This document shows, piece after piece, positions 47,501 through 59,122 of a stretch of DNA of 64,000 bases. Position numbers and translations under genes: made by a program. The notes beneath the pieces were generated by a model, which was not told the origin of the DNA, did no database searches, and was given only the letters and a program-made list of their open reading frames with translations. Each line of letters starts with the position of its first letter. The stretch's first letter is position 1. This DNA is from Brachionus rotundiformis (Eukaryota > Rotifera > Eurotatoria > Ploima > Brachionidae). Location: positions 1,157,346 to 1,221,345 of the forward strand of contig JAESIW010000162.1 of the NCBI GenBank assembly GCA_016802295.1, in the 5' to 3' direction.

Positions 47501-50500
47501 TCAATTTAAAAATGATGTAATTTTTAAAATTTAACTTACACTGCGGCAATATTGACCACAGAGACAAATTGTTGCACAAATCGATTTGGAACCCTTTCAC
47601 CATCATCATCGTCCTCAAATGCGTCATCAAAGAAAATATGAGTCTCGAACTTATAATAATCAGGATCGTTTATGTTCAACAATTTTTTGGCCATTCTACG
47701 CGCATGCTGGTCACGGTCTAGTCTAAAAATTGATTTTAAAAGCTGGGTCATTTCGTTAATTGTTTCATGCCACATGGTTGCGCACAAATAAATCAATGGT
47801 GTCGGATGGTTTCCATTTTCTTTGAGCATCTCTGATGATTCGTTTAAGTCTGCGTCAGGTATATTCTCGTCAATACGCCTTCTATTCATCATCAAACATT
47901 GATCAAGCAATGCAGAATCATAGGTCGGTTTGGTAAATATTCTCTCATTTTTTGCCAAGCGCTCGATTTTTGGATACCAAATATGTGAGCCAATCCATAG
48001 TTGTGAGGCCCAATAGAGCACAAAACCAACCATCACGGTCTCAATCGAGCTTTTTACTTTTCAAAAATTTAATAAAGATAAGAAAAAATTTTTAATTTAA
48101 TCCTACAATTGAATCCGTCCCAGTAAAAAAACTCTCCAATAAAGCTACCATGCATATTTATATTTTTGTTTCTTAGCTTAATGCTGGATATCATTAAAAT
48201 TAAGAAGGTGACCGGAGTGGAAAGAGTCAAAGGCAGTGAAAAGCCCAGACCTTGCATCAAAACTTTGCAGGCTATTCGACCAGTATAGAAACAAAAGATG
48301 GCTGACAAAGAGTGGATCAAAAATGGCAAATAGAACGGAATTCCAGTGAAAAAAAGGTCAACTCGAGGTATTTCAGGATCCAGCATAGCCAAGTCAGAGA
48401 AATTCAATTTTTTATTAAAGTTTAAGTATTCTTTCTGGATGGTTTGTGGCAAAAAGGCATAACTGAAAGCAAATATTAGAATTATTTTAACTGGTGTTAT
48501 GAAAGCATATAGCTTGGCATTGTATTTTCTGTGCTCGTGGATATTTCTTTGAATGAATAGAATAACCCTGTTTGTGCTGTATCTAACCTCGGTAAAGTTT
48601 TCCCAATAGCTGAATGATACCAGAAAAGCACACAAAAAAATGTAGACATAAAACAGGTCGCTTTTTTGAGAGTTGTTTTTCAAAGGATTCACATCAAAAT
48701 CGGGTGCTGATTTGAATATGAAAATCACTGAAAGTTGACACAAAATGGCAACTATATCGAACAGAACTGTGATGAATTTTTTGAATCTGGTCATTCCACG
48801 TTTCGAGGAAAAGAACAACTTCAAAATTGCCGGCACTATGCACAGTGCATTCATTAGAAACAATGCGGTTATATTCTGTACATTGGGAAGAATTTTGAAC
48901 ACAAATAAAGTTGTTCCAAGAGTGTGTGCTGCTTCAGTAAACAAAGTCTATGGATAATATTTTATAAAAAATAAAAATTTTTTTTTTCTAATTTATTAAA
49001 TGTACCCAAACAAAGAGGAAAAAACTCGGTCTACCACTAGGACTAGCGAAAAGACTGGTTTGTATACTTGAAAAAAAACTTATCAAATATGGCAAGCTGA
49101 TTGATAAGGCTGTCAAAAATGTCCATCTAGCAATGTATCCATCCGGCTAGAAACAAAATTTTAATATAATTTTTTCAATTTTTTAAATTATATAATATTA
49201 ACTTGATTTGGCTTTTTGACTGCATTGATCATAGTGAACAGTGACAGTTTGCTTACCACTGAAGAACCAAGTACAACCAAAAAGAAAACAATGTAAGCCA
49301 AAAGTTTGAATGCAATTTTGAAGGTCTCAGCTCTTGACTTCAAATGCATTTGCTCTATTTCAAAGTCACGTGATGTTACTCTAGCCACATCCCACCAATA
49401 TTCCTGTTCCAACTTGGGCTGAATAATGTCAACTTTTTTATTTTCCTGTTGAAGTAGCTTGACCGATTGAGTGTGCCTTAATCGAGGTGTAGTCTTAAAA
49501 TTTTCCGTCTGATTTAAGGTGTTGTTTGCTTGACTTAGATCTGTATTAATATGCAAGCTTTTTTTTGGCATGTTGTTATTGCTGATATCGTCTACCAAGT
49601 CCATTTGGTCTTTTTCAATAAGATCCAGTTCTTCATTTTTTATAAATACCTTGCTAAGACCAATACGGTAGTGACGAAGGCCAATAGATTGTAAAAGCTT
49701 TGCACACGCTTCTTTGGCACTCATGTTCTGCTGGTTTATTCCATAAGAACTAGCCAGTTTATCAAATCTTAAATTATAAAAATTAAAATTAATAAATTTT
49801 TTTATCTTTATTTTTCTACCGTTTGATAAATGTAAAAAAATCAATTTTGACAGCATAGTTTAATTTTCTCACTCGGGCATACTCAACTAGACCAGTCTCC
49901 TTGATTTGTTTGAATGCAATATTGGACACAAATTGGTTGGAAAATACATTTTCATTTGGTTTAATACATCTTAAGGTTTATTTCTTAATTAATAAAAAAA
50001 CAAAAAAATTTAATTTCTACTTTATAAAATGGGTCTTGGAATTTTCTAGTTTGGAAACAATTTCGTTTAGAGATACATTAAAATAGACCAAATTGGCACT
50101 GTTTGCACTATTTTGCTCAATTCTAATGGTGGTGTTTGACTTAACTTTTTCCATCATTCGATTAGCAGCCATTAAACTTTTGTGTTCATCAGTTAATAAT
50201 TTGGTATTGAAACTTTTGATTGACCTGTTTGATGGTCTGACTCGTATGCTTTTTAAGGAAATAATTTAACAATATTTTATTAAAAAAATTGGATTTTACT
50301 TTGAAAAACTTCCATTTGGCGCTGGTAGAGCCATAAATAAATCAGAAATAAAAGTGTCATCACTTTTTTGAAGACATTCAATTATATTTTTGCTCAAAAA
50401 ATCACGACACTTAATAACCATGTTCTTGGCAGAGTATTTAACCTTTCCAAAAACATGATTGATTCCAAAAGCAGTTGGATTCGATTTATAATTAATATAA

Positions 50501-52699
50501 TCAGAATTATGGCTCAAATAGTCATTAAGTTTTTGAACAAATTCTGTGTCATCGGACAAATTGGATTTGCACTCTTCTTTCAATAGACTAAACAAACCAA
50601 TTGGTTTCTTGATGGGAAAAAATTAACTTTTTTGTTTAACTGATTAATTTTGTTTAATTTTTTACTTGTAATAATAAGTCACAAATTTTCTTATTATCTT
50701 TGAACGAAATTTGCGGATAAGCAAGACCTTCACGCTGATAAGTCATTTGGTCATAGGTGAATGAATGCCTGTAGAAGGCGTTCTGAGTTTCTTCATTCAA
50801 AGTGTTGACCATTAGCTGTTCAATGCCATTGTTTTTAAAATTTTCAAATCCAAACATATCCAAAAGTGATATGTTAAAAGTGGACTGATTACTGCTAAAT
50901 ATAAAATGCTTGCTTATATCAAAATTTAAAAATATTTTCTCTTATAGGCACATAAATCCGGATTACCAAATCAAATCCGGGTGTATGACCATTTTTCAAA
51001 TAAGCCAAAATAAATTCATTACTTTGAATCTTCTAAGTCTAATCTTGAATTAATGTTCTTTATAATCCAACCAAAAAGACGACTATACAAGGTCTTGGCA
51101 AGATTATCTCTCATTGACAAAGTATCTTCCAAACTTCTTGGCCACATTTGACTTCCCTCTGCAGAAAATTTCATTTTTTTTTAGTACAAAAAAAGTATAT
51201 TTTTACTTGAAGTGACTACAACAGTTGATATTAATATTGTAGCCAAATCAGCGTGGTCTACACACAAAAGATCCGAAATTTTTGCCAAAGTTCTCTCATT
51301 TTTTATGTAAACTATATCCTGATTTGAATTGGATATGGTCACGAACTCCAAATCAGCTAATAAGATTATAATAGCCAAGACTCGATAAATTGCTTTCAAA
51401 TCCTTAAATTTAAGATTAAAATATTTTTTAATAAAATCTTTTAAAAAAATACATCATCTTTGAACCCGAAGCTGATCATTCGATCTTTTAAATCATTGAA
51501 ATTTTCGGTCCATTGTTTCAATTGGTAATTGGTCAAGCCATCTGGTAAAGCAGTTATTCTAAAAAAAATATTTTACTCAAAAATTTTGAAATAAAATCGG
51601 TCTACTTGTGCTTTTGGATATTATCTAAATAGAGTCTGTCCATGGTTTGTTTGTCCAGACCTGCTAGCATATAATAAAAGACAAGAAAGTTTCTCTCATT
51701 GGTCAGATCAAGTATAACACGAGATTTTTCAAGCAAAAAATCATTTATTTTAGCTTGTTTTTTTAAATTTTTTTTTAATAATTTAGAAACAAACAAAAAT
51801 CTAAAAATTACCTCCCACTAAAATACCATCTTGATTGTATTTTAGATCAAATATTTTGGCAAAACGCGTCGAGTTTGAATTAAACAGAGTTGGTGCATTG
51901 CCAAATGCTTCTACTATTAAAAGTGCCTTTATTTCAAGAGAAAAATATGTAAATATTAATTAATAAATGCTTTAATAAAAATACATGGTGTATTTTAATT
52001 CGTAAGCTATCATTTCGGCATGTCATTTTGGTAAAAAAGTCAACTGCATATTTAAATGTTTCTGTTTTACCAGAACCACTTTCTCCATTTAGGACTATAA
52101 TATTGTCACGCTGTCTTTGAACAGCTGATTTGTAAATTTCAGAGCATAGCCAGTACAAATGAGGGTCCATACAGGATCTACAATTGTTTTCGTAGTATGC
52201 TCTTTTAAGTTCGTCTGTGTGCATTGGAATGCGTTCTCGTGGATTTACTGACACCAGCAATTCGCCTACATAGCTCTACGATAAAAATAATTTTATCAAT
52301 TTAAAACTTAAACATTTTTTTATTAATTACATAAAATTTTCTCATTTCAAATTTAGATTTTATGGCCGAAAGTATTGACTTTTCGTCAATAACTGGCATT
52401 AGAGATAAATCATCGCTTAAGAATACATCCGTGGTGTTTAAGTTTGAATTGAACGTGTGCGGTTCAAAGTCTCCTGTTTCATTTTGGGTAAAATTTTGCA
52501 TTGGTATAAAATTTTTATTAAAAATGGCATTGTTAAAATTAATATTGTCCAAGTTATTGGATGGTGTATTCATGGTATTGTCTATGACTGCTATGTTCTG
52601 CGATGCTGAGCGAGCTCTTGGCTCTTGGTTGAACAAATTTTTCATTTCCTTGTTGATTAAATCATTTTTTTGTTCGAGCTGGGACTTGCGTCTTTCCAT
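44584..52699 (-). CDS. Chitin synthase with N-terminal myosin motor
   Basis: Seventeen exons join in phase to 2,341 residues: 52331-52699, 51985-52275, 51812-51926, 51606-51753, 51453-51558, 51207-51402, 51023-51158, 50666-50894, 50300-50607, 50021-50248, 49820-49969, 49203-49767, 49006-49146, 48107-48947, 47540-48056, 47169-47322 and 44584-47115. Order: low-complexity start; myosin head with P-loop GESGSGKT (187-194), switch I NSNSTRFAK and switch II DMFGFE; KPNEN near the head end; membrane segments; GT2 catalytic domain with DGDVD (about 1556-1560), EDRW (1660-1663) and QRRRW (1697-1701); more membrane segments; a polar C-terminal tail. It polymerises GlcNAc into chitin at the plasma membrane, and the motor may link it to actin. 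This fusion is known from molluscs and other spiralians. The start Met at 52699 is the first in frame; an upstream exon cannot be excluded. Confidence 0.9.
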
Positions 52700-53749
52700 G
52701 TCGGACGATTTTGGAACAAAAAAATAACACTCTATTCCTTGGCAAAACTCGGTTCTTGCTCAAAATCAGTCTACTAAATGAATATTTTTTATTAAGCCAA
52801 ACCTTTAGCACTAAATTTTAAATAAATGAAAATTAAATAAAGATGCTAGTGAATAAGCATTAAGTAAATCTAAAATTATTTTCAAAGAGACTTTTTTTAT
52901 TTTAAATTATTGTTGTATAATACAACATTGCTATAATAACTGTGGATTTTTCTAGTCCTTATTAAGATTTTGAATACAAAAAGATTTTTTTACAGATTGG
53001 TACATGTAAAAAGTAGATATAGAATCACATCTTTTGATCTTGTTATAAATTGCTTTCAATTTATGGATTGAATACAAGGAGATTTTGATATAATTATAAA
53101 ATAAAATAACACCATATGGCTGATATATAATTTTTTAAATATAATTTAGATTAAATGGTAATTTTAAAACAAAAAGTTTACCTGATTTATTTATTTATTA
53201 AATCTAAAACTATTAAATTAACCAGCCGACAATGATAATACAATAATATTATTAACATATTTGCAAAAGATTTACATTTAATGTTTAGTAATTAAAATGA
53301 GTTTATTTTCATCAATATAAAAATATCCCAGATATGTAACGGAAATTGTGTGCTTATTTAATTATCAATATCAAACTATCAATTTTATTTTCAATTTATC
53401 AAAATTTAAAATAATTTAAATTCTTTGGTGTATCTTTTCTCATGAATAATAAATTGCAAAAAAACATCCCCAATTTCATTGCTTGTCTCTAGCTCCTATC
53501 CGATGTCTTTTCTTATCAAATAAGAGGCAATGGTATATTCTGATTTACACAAAAAGTCTAAGAGTAAAATTCACCAGAACTAACAAAATAAATAAAACAT
53601 TCTGTAAATTTGGTAATTAAATTCTAAAAAACTTTTTTAACGCTAATAAATGACATTTCCTAATCTGATAAGAAATTTTCATTCAAACATTTTTAAAGAG
53701 ACCTTGAAGTAAATTAAATAAAATCTTATGTATAATTAAGTTGAGATAT
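52700..53749. other. 5' flank of the chitin synthase
   Basis: AT-rich, no supported gene. May hold the promoter and a leader exon of the minus-strand chitin synthase. Confidence 0.4.
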
Positions 53750-54520
53750 GAACTTAATAAAAATTCAAAACTGCGACCCTATCGGGTTAAGCTTTTTCAA
53801 ATCTTTGGTAGTAAATTAGAATGTTTCTTGAGGCATTTCTGCAGATTAATTTTGAAGTTATTAATTGGTTTGGAATTAAAGATTTACTGAGGTAGCCTAT
53901 CCGAAGTATTAATCACTCGAATTATTAAGAAATGATATTGTTGCATACAACTTTTCACATCTTCTCTAACAATACATTTGTTATGTTTTCATAAGTTAGT
54001 TGTAAGACTGATTAAGAGAAAAATTTATACAATTTACAAAATTAATAATTTCATATCCTTTATTAATTAAATAAACATTTCCATTATTTGCGAGTAGTCA
54101 AATTTTTTAAGTGTAGGCATTATTTTTGCGATTCTTCTTTGGACTTTTTCAATAAATGGAAACCATGAACTTATGGCAAACTCTAAATGAGGTCTAACCA
54201 GTGCTATGTAGAGCATTCTAAATGTATCAATTATTTGGTTGGTCCACTTTAAGTTATTTTGAATATAATTACTTAGATTTTTTTTAAGAATTCTTTAAGA
54301 TAAATTCTTTTTACCTTATCTGCTAAAAATGGCATAGTTAAACAAAGGATTTTCTGAACCAAAATGCATTACACTGCATTTTTCGATATTTAAATCCAAA
54401 GACCAAGTAAGCGACCAGCCTGAAATTAAGTCTATATCTTTTTTTATAAATTAAGTCTATACCCAACTGAACCCTGAGACAATCCCCTGATTACATCTAA
54501 CCAACTTGACATGGATGAAC
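53750..54520 (-). mobile_element. Decayed LINE reverse transcriptase end
   Basis: On the minus strand several broken frames give phrases of a CR1/Jockey-like reverse transcriptase: LDLNIEKCSVMHFGSENP near 54340-54420, MLYIALVRPHLEFAISSWFPFIEKVQRR near 54130-54215, and an NRVINTSDRLPQ-like then SKPINNFKINLQKCLKKHSN block near 53800-53920. This is the usual order at the C-terminus of such enzymes, but with frame breaks and AT drift. It is a dead 3' fragment. The sequence differs from the remnant at 16440 beyond motif level, so it seems an older or different family. Confidence 0.75.
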
Positions 54521-54612
54521 CAAAAATGCAAAAATTTGAAATTATGAAACATGCTATTTATATCAAAAATTTAAACTATTTTTACCAAAAAATAAAAAAT
54601 ATCTGAATAAAA

Positions 54613-54993
54613 ATGGCCGAAGAGGAATATGAAGATTTCGAAGAAGAAGAATTAGAAGAAGAGGAAGATTATGTTGAAGATCAAGCTGAACATGAAGCAG
54701 AATCAATAGAAATTTTGAAAGGAGAGGAACTTGGTCAAGAGGTGATCAGAGAGAAAAGAATTACTTCTCCATATATGACCAAATATGAAAGAGCGCGTAT
54801 TTTGGGCACGAGAGCCTTACAAATAAGTATGTGTGCCCCGATAATGGTCGAACTTGAAAATGAGTTTGACCCATTGGAAATAGCAAAGAAAGAACTCAAG
54901 GAAAAGAAAATCCCGTTCGTAATCAAGCGAAAATTGCCAGATGGAAGTGCAGAATTGTGGCCAGTAAAAGACCTAATAATAACTGATTTTTAA
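54613..54993 (+). CDS. POLR2F: RNA polymerase subunit RPABC2 (RPB6), copy 1
   Basis: Intronless gene of 126 residues. An acidic N-terminal tail (Glu/Asp-rich to about residue 45) is followed by the RPB6 core: TSPYMTKYERARILGTRALQISMCAPIMVELE and the C-terminal PDGSAELWPVKDLI end. RPB6 is shared by RNA polymerases I, II and III and helps assembly and clamp stability. All core features are kept. A second full gene lies 1.1 kb downstream in the same orientation. The C-terminal end of this copy (KRKLPDGSAELWPVKDLIITDF) departs from the usual RRYLPDGSxEDW pattern, so this may be the derived copy. Confidence 0.93.
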   Translation: MAEEEYEDFEEEELEEEEDYVEDQAEHEAESIEILKGEELGQEVIREKRITSPYMTKYERARILGTRALQISMCAPIMVELENEFDPLEIAKKELKEKKIPFVIKRKLPDGSAELWPVKDLIITDF

Positions 54994-55188
54994 AAAATTA
55001 AGGTTTTAGTTTTAAAAAATATATTTTTAAAATAAACTATTCTTAAAGACAAACAAAAATGCTTTATTTTTTGTTAATCAAATTATGAGTTTTTTAATTT
55101 TGGATTAATTTAAAGCACATGTTTAATAAAAAATTATTTTAGAAAAAATAATTATTATATTTGATTCAAAAATAGCTATTAGCTGAGC

Positions 55189-55976
55189 ATGGCTAAAACT
55201 AAAACCATAGTAATTGTTGATTCAGCCGGCGGAACCGACGACGAAGGTTTTTCAGATAAAGACCATGGACAAAATGGTTTATACAAAGAGTAGCAACCTA
55301 AAATTAATACTTTTCGATTGTAATTTTCTTTACTTTTAAGTAAAAAACCGACAATTAAAGATTTGGATGATTTGAACGGGACAGAAAAAGAAATTTTTTT
55401 ATTAAAACTTCCCAAAGAAGTAAACTAACTAATAAAGAAAAAAAATTATTTTAGGATAATTAATTTTTATTAGTTAATTAAATATCAAAAAGAACACAAA
55501 GATTTAAAAATAAATTTAAATGATATAAAATCTGGAAAAAAATTTTGTATTGTAAGCTTTATAATACAGTTAATATGTGGTAAAAATATTTTCTATGGTT
55601 AGGACGGAGTTGAATATGAAGGTATGGTGTTAAAATCTAAAGTGTCATTCAATTGCCTTGGAAAAAAAGAAGACCTATATCAAGCTGGTAAAATTGTCTA
55701 ATTACATATAATAAAAATTTAATTATTATTTAATGTTTAGTTAATAATTTTAAATACGTGATCCATGTAAACCGATGTATAGATATACCAGAAGTGATTG
55801 CACCACCAATAGAAAAAAATAAAGTTCAATTTCCCCAATCTATAGAGAATTATCTCTCAAATAAGCAAAAATCTGAGTCGACTAATCACAAAGCAAAATC
55901 TAAGCGTGTAAAAAAAGATTTAGACGAAGAACTAGATAAAATAGATAAGACTTGGAGTAAAAAACTAAAAAAATAA
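55189..55976 (+). CDS. Possible RNA polymerase I RPA34/POLR1G-like subunit
   Basis: Five exons, 55189-55289, 55341-55419, 55474-55551, 55603-55687 and 55741-55976, join in phase to 192 residues. After an acidic start comes an EIFLLKLPKE strand, then IKSGKKFCIDGVEYEGMVL and a run of predicted beta strands to about residue 135 (YVIHVNRCIDIPEV), then a proline-containing stretch and a Lys-rich tail (KSKRVKKDLDEEL ... KKLKK). The order of a dimerisation-like beta domain with LxLxxP strand followed by a lysine-rich tail recalls RPA34/POLR1G of RNA polymerase I. That match is only by pattern and is weak. It sits between two RPB6 genes, which would fit a polymerase theme, but neighbourhood in animals is poor evidence. 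Confidence 0.6.
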
Positions 55977-56094
55977 ACTATCAAAAAATAAATTTTTTTT
56001 ATTTAATGATAAATTTATTAGAATTAAAGGATTAGCAGCCTTTGATTAATGAAACAAATTTAATAAATTAAAATTAAATTAGTTTTAGTTTAAA

Positions 56095-56487
56095 ATGGCT
56101 GATGACGGCGATTTCGATGACTATGATGATAATGGAGATGAATTTTTTGAAGAAGACGATCAGTTAGATGAAGTTCAAGATGGTCAAGCGGATGGCGAAA
56201 AAATAGAACTGCTTCAGCAAGAGGAGGTTGGTCAAGCCGTTGACAAAGATAAGAGAATAACAACACCATTCATGACCAAGTATGAAAGAGCCCGGGTTCT
56301 AGGAACCAGAGCATTGCAAATAAGCATGTGTGCTCCGATTATGGTCGAATTGGAAAATGAGACTGACCCACTCCAAATAGCTATGAAAGAATTAAAAGCA
56401 AAAAAGATTCCTCTCATTATTCGTAGATATTTGCCTGATGGCAGTTTTGAAGACTGGTCAATTGATGAACTTATAATAAACGACTAG
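56095..56487 (+). CDS. POLR2F: RNA polymerase subunit RPABC2 (RPB6), copy 2
   Basis: Intronless gene of 130 residues with an acidic start (Asp/Glu-rich, about 1-45), the RPB6 core block TTPFMTKYERARVLGTRALQ and the canonical end RRYLPDGSFEDWSIDELI. It is closer to the usual family sequence than the copy at 54613, especially at the C-terminus, so it may be the ancestral one. It should be a common subunit of RNA polymerases I, II and III. The next gene, the TIR protein, converges on it with only about 120 bp between stop codons. Confidence 0.94.
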   Translation: MADDGDFDDYDDNGDEFFEEDDQLDEVQDGQADGEKIELLQQEEVGQAVDKDKRITTPFMTKYERARVLGTRALQISMCAPIMVELENETDPLQIAMKELKAKKIPLIIRRYLPDGSFEDWSIDELIIND

Positions 56488-56608
56488 AGATCATTTTACT
56501 TTTGTAAAAGTATGTAAATGTAGGCTTTTTTTGAACATTTATCTCTATATAAAATAAAAAATAAAATTTATTACATTTTATTATAACTTAAAAAATATTG
56601 TTAAAATT

Positions 56609-58111
56609 TTAAACTTGTTTTATTAAAATTCCGTATGGTCTAACATAATCTGGTGAGTTGAAAATTCTTAGATCCTGATTTGACTGAGGTATTCTCATTT
56701 TAGTTGGATCACCACGACATTGAAGCAGCATTTTATATTTTTTACCATTTAGAGAAAAAGTAGCTGTTTTTTCCTCAGCTAGGTTTGGCTTTGCTGAACA
56801 TATTATTCCAATTCCACATGGATTATTGCAGTTATCACTTCGCGGATTTGTGTCTTTGGTTTTGGCAAAATTTAAATTATTACTATTTTTCAAATGAGGC
56901 CTAAACTTTCCAGTCATGGGATCTATTAGCTTTTGGCTTAGTTCAGTTTTGAGAGGAGAAGTCTTAAAACCAGTAAAGACCACAGCCCATTCATTGCTGT
57001 TTCCGTCTTTTGACAGCCAGTTCATATTTTTGAATACCAAACTTATTTTAAGCCCATATCTAATCCACCCATTTGGTGGATAGTAAATTTCACCACCTCT
57101 TTTTGAATTCTTTTTTCCTTCAAAAATTCGATCTCCAATCGGGTCCAAAATTATGTTTGGATGTATCAAAAATTTTAATTCTTTGATAACTGGATGAATT
57201 TCCAAAAAATTAAATTCTTGACTTTTTGCCACTTCAGGTTTCTTATTCTTTCTCTTTAAGATTAGAAAAATATTCATTAATTATTATATTTCTTTTGAAA
57301 GTAAAATTTAAAAAAAGTTGAATTTACTATTTGATTTGAAGGCGCTTGGCATGCATTTTCTAGTACCGGTTCCGATGGTGCCAAGTTTAATTCTTCAATT
57401 GGTTTATCATTTCTAAAATTGACTACTGCTTGTAACAAATTAGTCTTGTTAATCAATAAGTTAATTTAAAAATTATTTTTATCTCAAAAATACTTCATCA
57501 ATGGGTTCAACTATTGATTTTTTTGAAAAAGGAAAGTTTATTGCTAATTTCTAAATTAAATTAATCATTTAAAAAATAATCTAATAATATTTAAAACCTT
57601 GTTCTCAACAATTGAATAAATGCCCTGCATTAAATCATTAAATTCTTCAGTCTGACCAAAATTGTCAAAAACATTGGAATTACTTTAGTTATAATTTTTT
57701 TTTAAAAAAATCCTGAAATTAGATCAAGCATTACCGGTAAAAGCTACAATATCTTTCCCTCACAAGAACAAATCCAATCGAACCGAGCTCAGGTATTGGA
57801 ATCTTTTCTATATAAAGTGGTATAATTGGTTTATTGAACGCGTCAGCGTAAATTATTTCCCTCTCACAATTCTTTGACTTTACATAATCCCTGCTAACAC
57901 AAGCCAAAAGCACATCAGCTTGTTGAATATTAGATGCCAAAGAAGAGTATAAATTCATTCCTGCTTTTATTTTATAAATGTCCATAAAAACTTCCACATT
58001 GGTAAAATTAATTAATTCAGAGTATATTTTTTTAACATTTGGCTGAGATTTCCATTGGTAAGATATAAATATTCTAATCTTTGGACATTCTTCTTGATCA
58101 ATATGTTCCAT
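56609..58111 (-). CDS. TIR domain protein with ADP-ribosyltransferase-like C-terminus
   Basis: Five exons, 57735-58111, 57598-57682, 57494-57550, 57328-57444 and 56609-57253, join in phase to 426 residues. Residues 10-125 are a TIR domain (IRIFISYQW, LLACVSRDYVKSKNCEREI); Glu85 stands where NAD-cleaving TIRs have their catalytic Glu (C-x2-E). A linker of about 90 residues leads to a C-terminal region (about 265-426) with GWIRYGLK, WAVVFTGF, CGIGIICSA, LLQCR and RPYG blocks. In order these recall PARP-like ADP-ribosyltransferase folds (xHG...GIY), but the usual His is a Thr here, so activity may be lost. No membrane segment. Role unknown; a link to innate immunity or NAD metabolism is inference. 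Confidence 0.8.
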
Positions 58112-58197
58112 GTTAATAAAAAATGTTAGTTGCTAGGTAGAAATTTTATTTTGAATTGATAAAAATAAAAAGGTATATAAAAAACTAATATGCAAAT

Positions 58198-59122
58198 CTA
58201 ATTGCTTTTAGAACCAGTTCCTATTTTTTTTCCCAAAATTTTCAAATAATTAGCAGGCATAATTCCGGCTGTTTTGCCATCTATGGAGCCAAGTAACCAT
58301 CCACGCAGTTTAGGCTGAAATTCTTTTGGAGCTATAATGATTTTTTGCCCTTTTCGGAAAGATATTTCGTCATTATTTAAAGCATCATAGTCAAACTCTG
58401 ATGCAGCAATAAAATGGTCTATTTCTCCTCTCATCCATAACGAGTCGTCTTTATTGCTTTCGATAGAGGACAAAATTTTCCATATCAACCATGGACCTCC
58501 AAGAACTACTGCCAAAAACATCACCAAAGGCCAATTAGTCGGCCTTTTAGTATTTTCCTTGATAAATCTTTCTGATTCAGTCAAAATTTTAGACTCATTC
58601 CAGAGATCTGGCATGTCCTCAGTAATAGGTCTGTTGGTGATCCGATAAGCTGCTAGGCGCAATAAGCGAACACACTTTTTATACAAATATTTAAGGGCTC
58701 TTATCACTGCTAGAGCTGATAAAATTCCGGATAAATGTGTCTTGAGTCTGTAAAATTGGTCGGCGACTCCAACAACTGCTCTGAACGAATTGTAGACTGC
58801 GTAATAGGTGGATTCAAACATGGCGCTGACTGCCGAAAATGCATGGACAACACTCTCAATTGATTGAAAAGCTCCTCTTGAGTTTTCTTCTGCTGCGCGC
58901 AAAAAGCTATTCGACGAGTTAAAACCACCGATTCCATAAGATGCAGAATTAAACGGAGCTGAATAATTGTACGAATTTAGACCAGAATAGGATGAGTATG
59001 GTGGATGGTACGAGGGTGGTGAAAAATTAGTTTGTAATGTGTTGGACAATTGTTGGCTTGTTCTGGGAGGTATAGGTGGTGCTGTTTGCTGTAATGGATT
59101 AATTGACTGAGTTGTCGGCACG
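58198..59122 (-). CDS. PEX13: Peroxin-13, 5' end unresolved
   Basis: Large last exon giving about 308 residues. The N-terminal part is Pro/Ser/Tyr/Gly-rich (PPIPPRTSQQ, SYNY-type repeats), followed by the highly conserved EENSRGAFQSIESVVHAFSAVS block, a long hydrophobic region with a membrane segment (VMFLAVVLGGPWLIWKIL), and a C-terminal SH3 domain (AASEFDYDALNNDEISFRKGQ ... RGWLLGS ... IMPANYLKILG). This is PEX13, part of the peroxisomal docking complex for import receptors. The frame has no ATG before position 59122; a splice acceptor (TAATAG) there shows the start codon lies in an upstream exon. The SH3 end lacks the long tail of vertebrate PEX13. Confidence 0.92.

Noticed and set aside
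55179..55415. 78-codon minus-strand frame
   Set aside because: Antisense to exons 1-2 of the five-exon gene whose sense exons join in phase.
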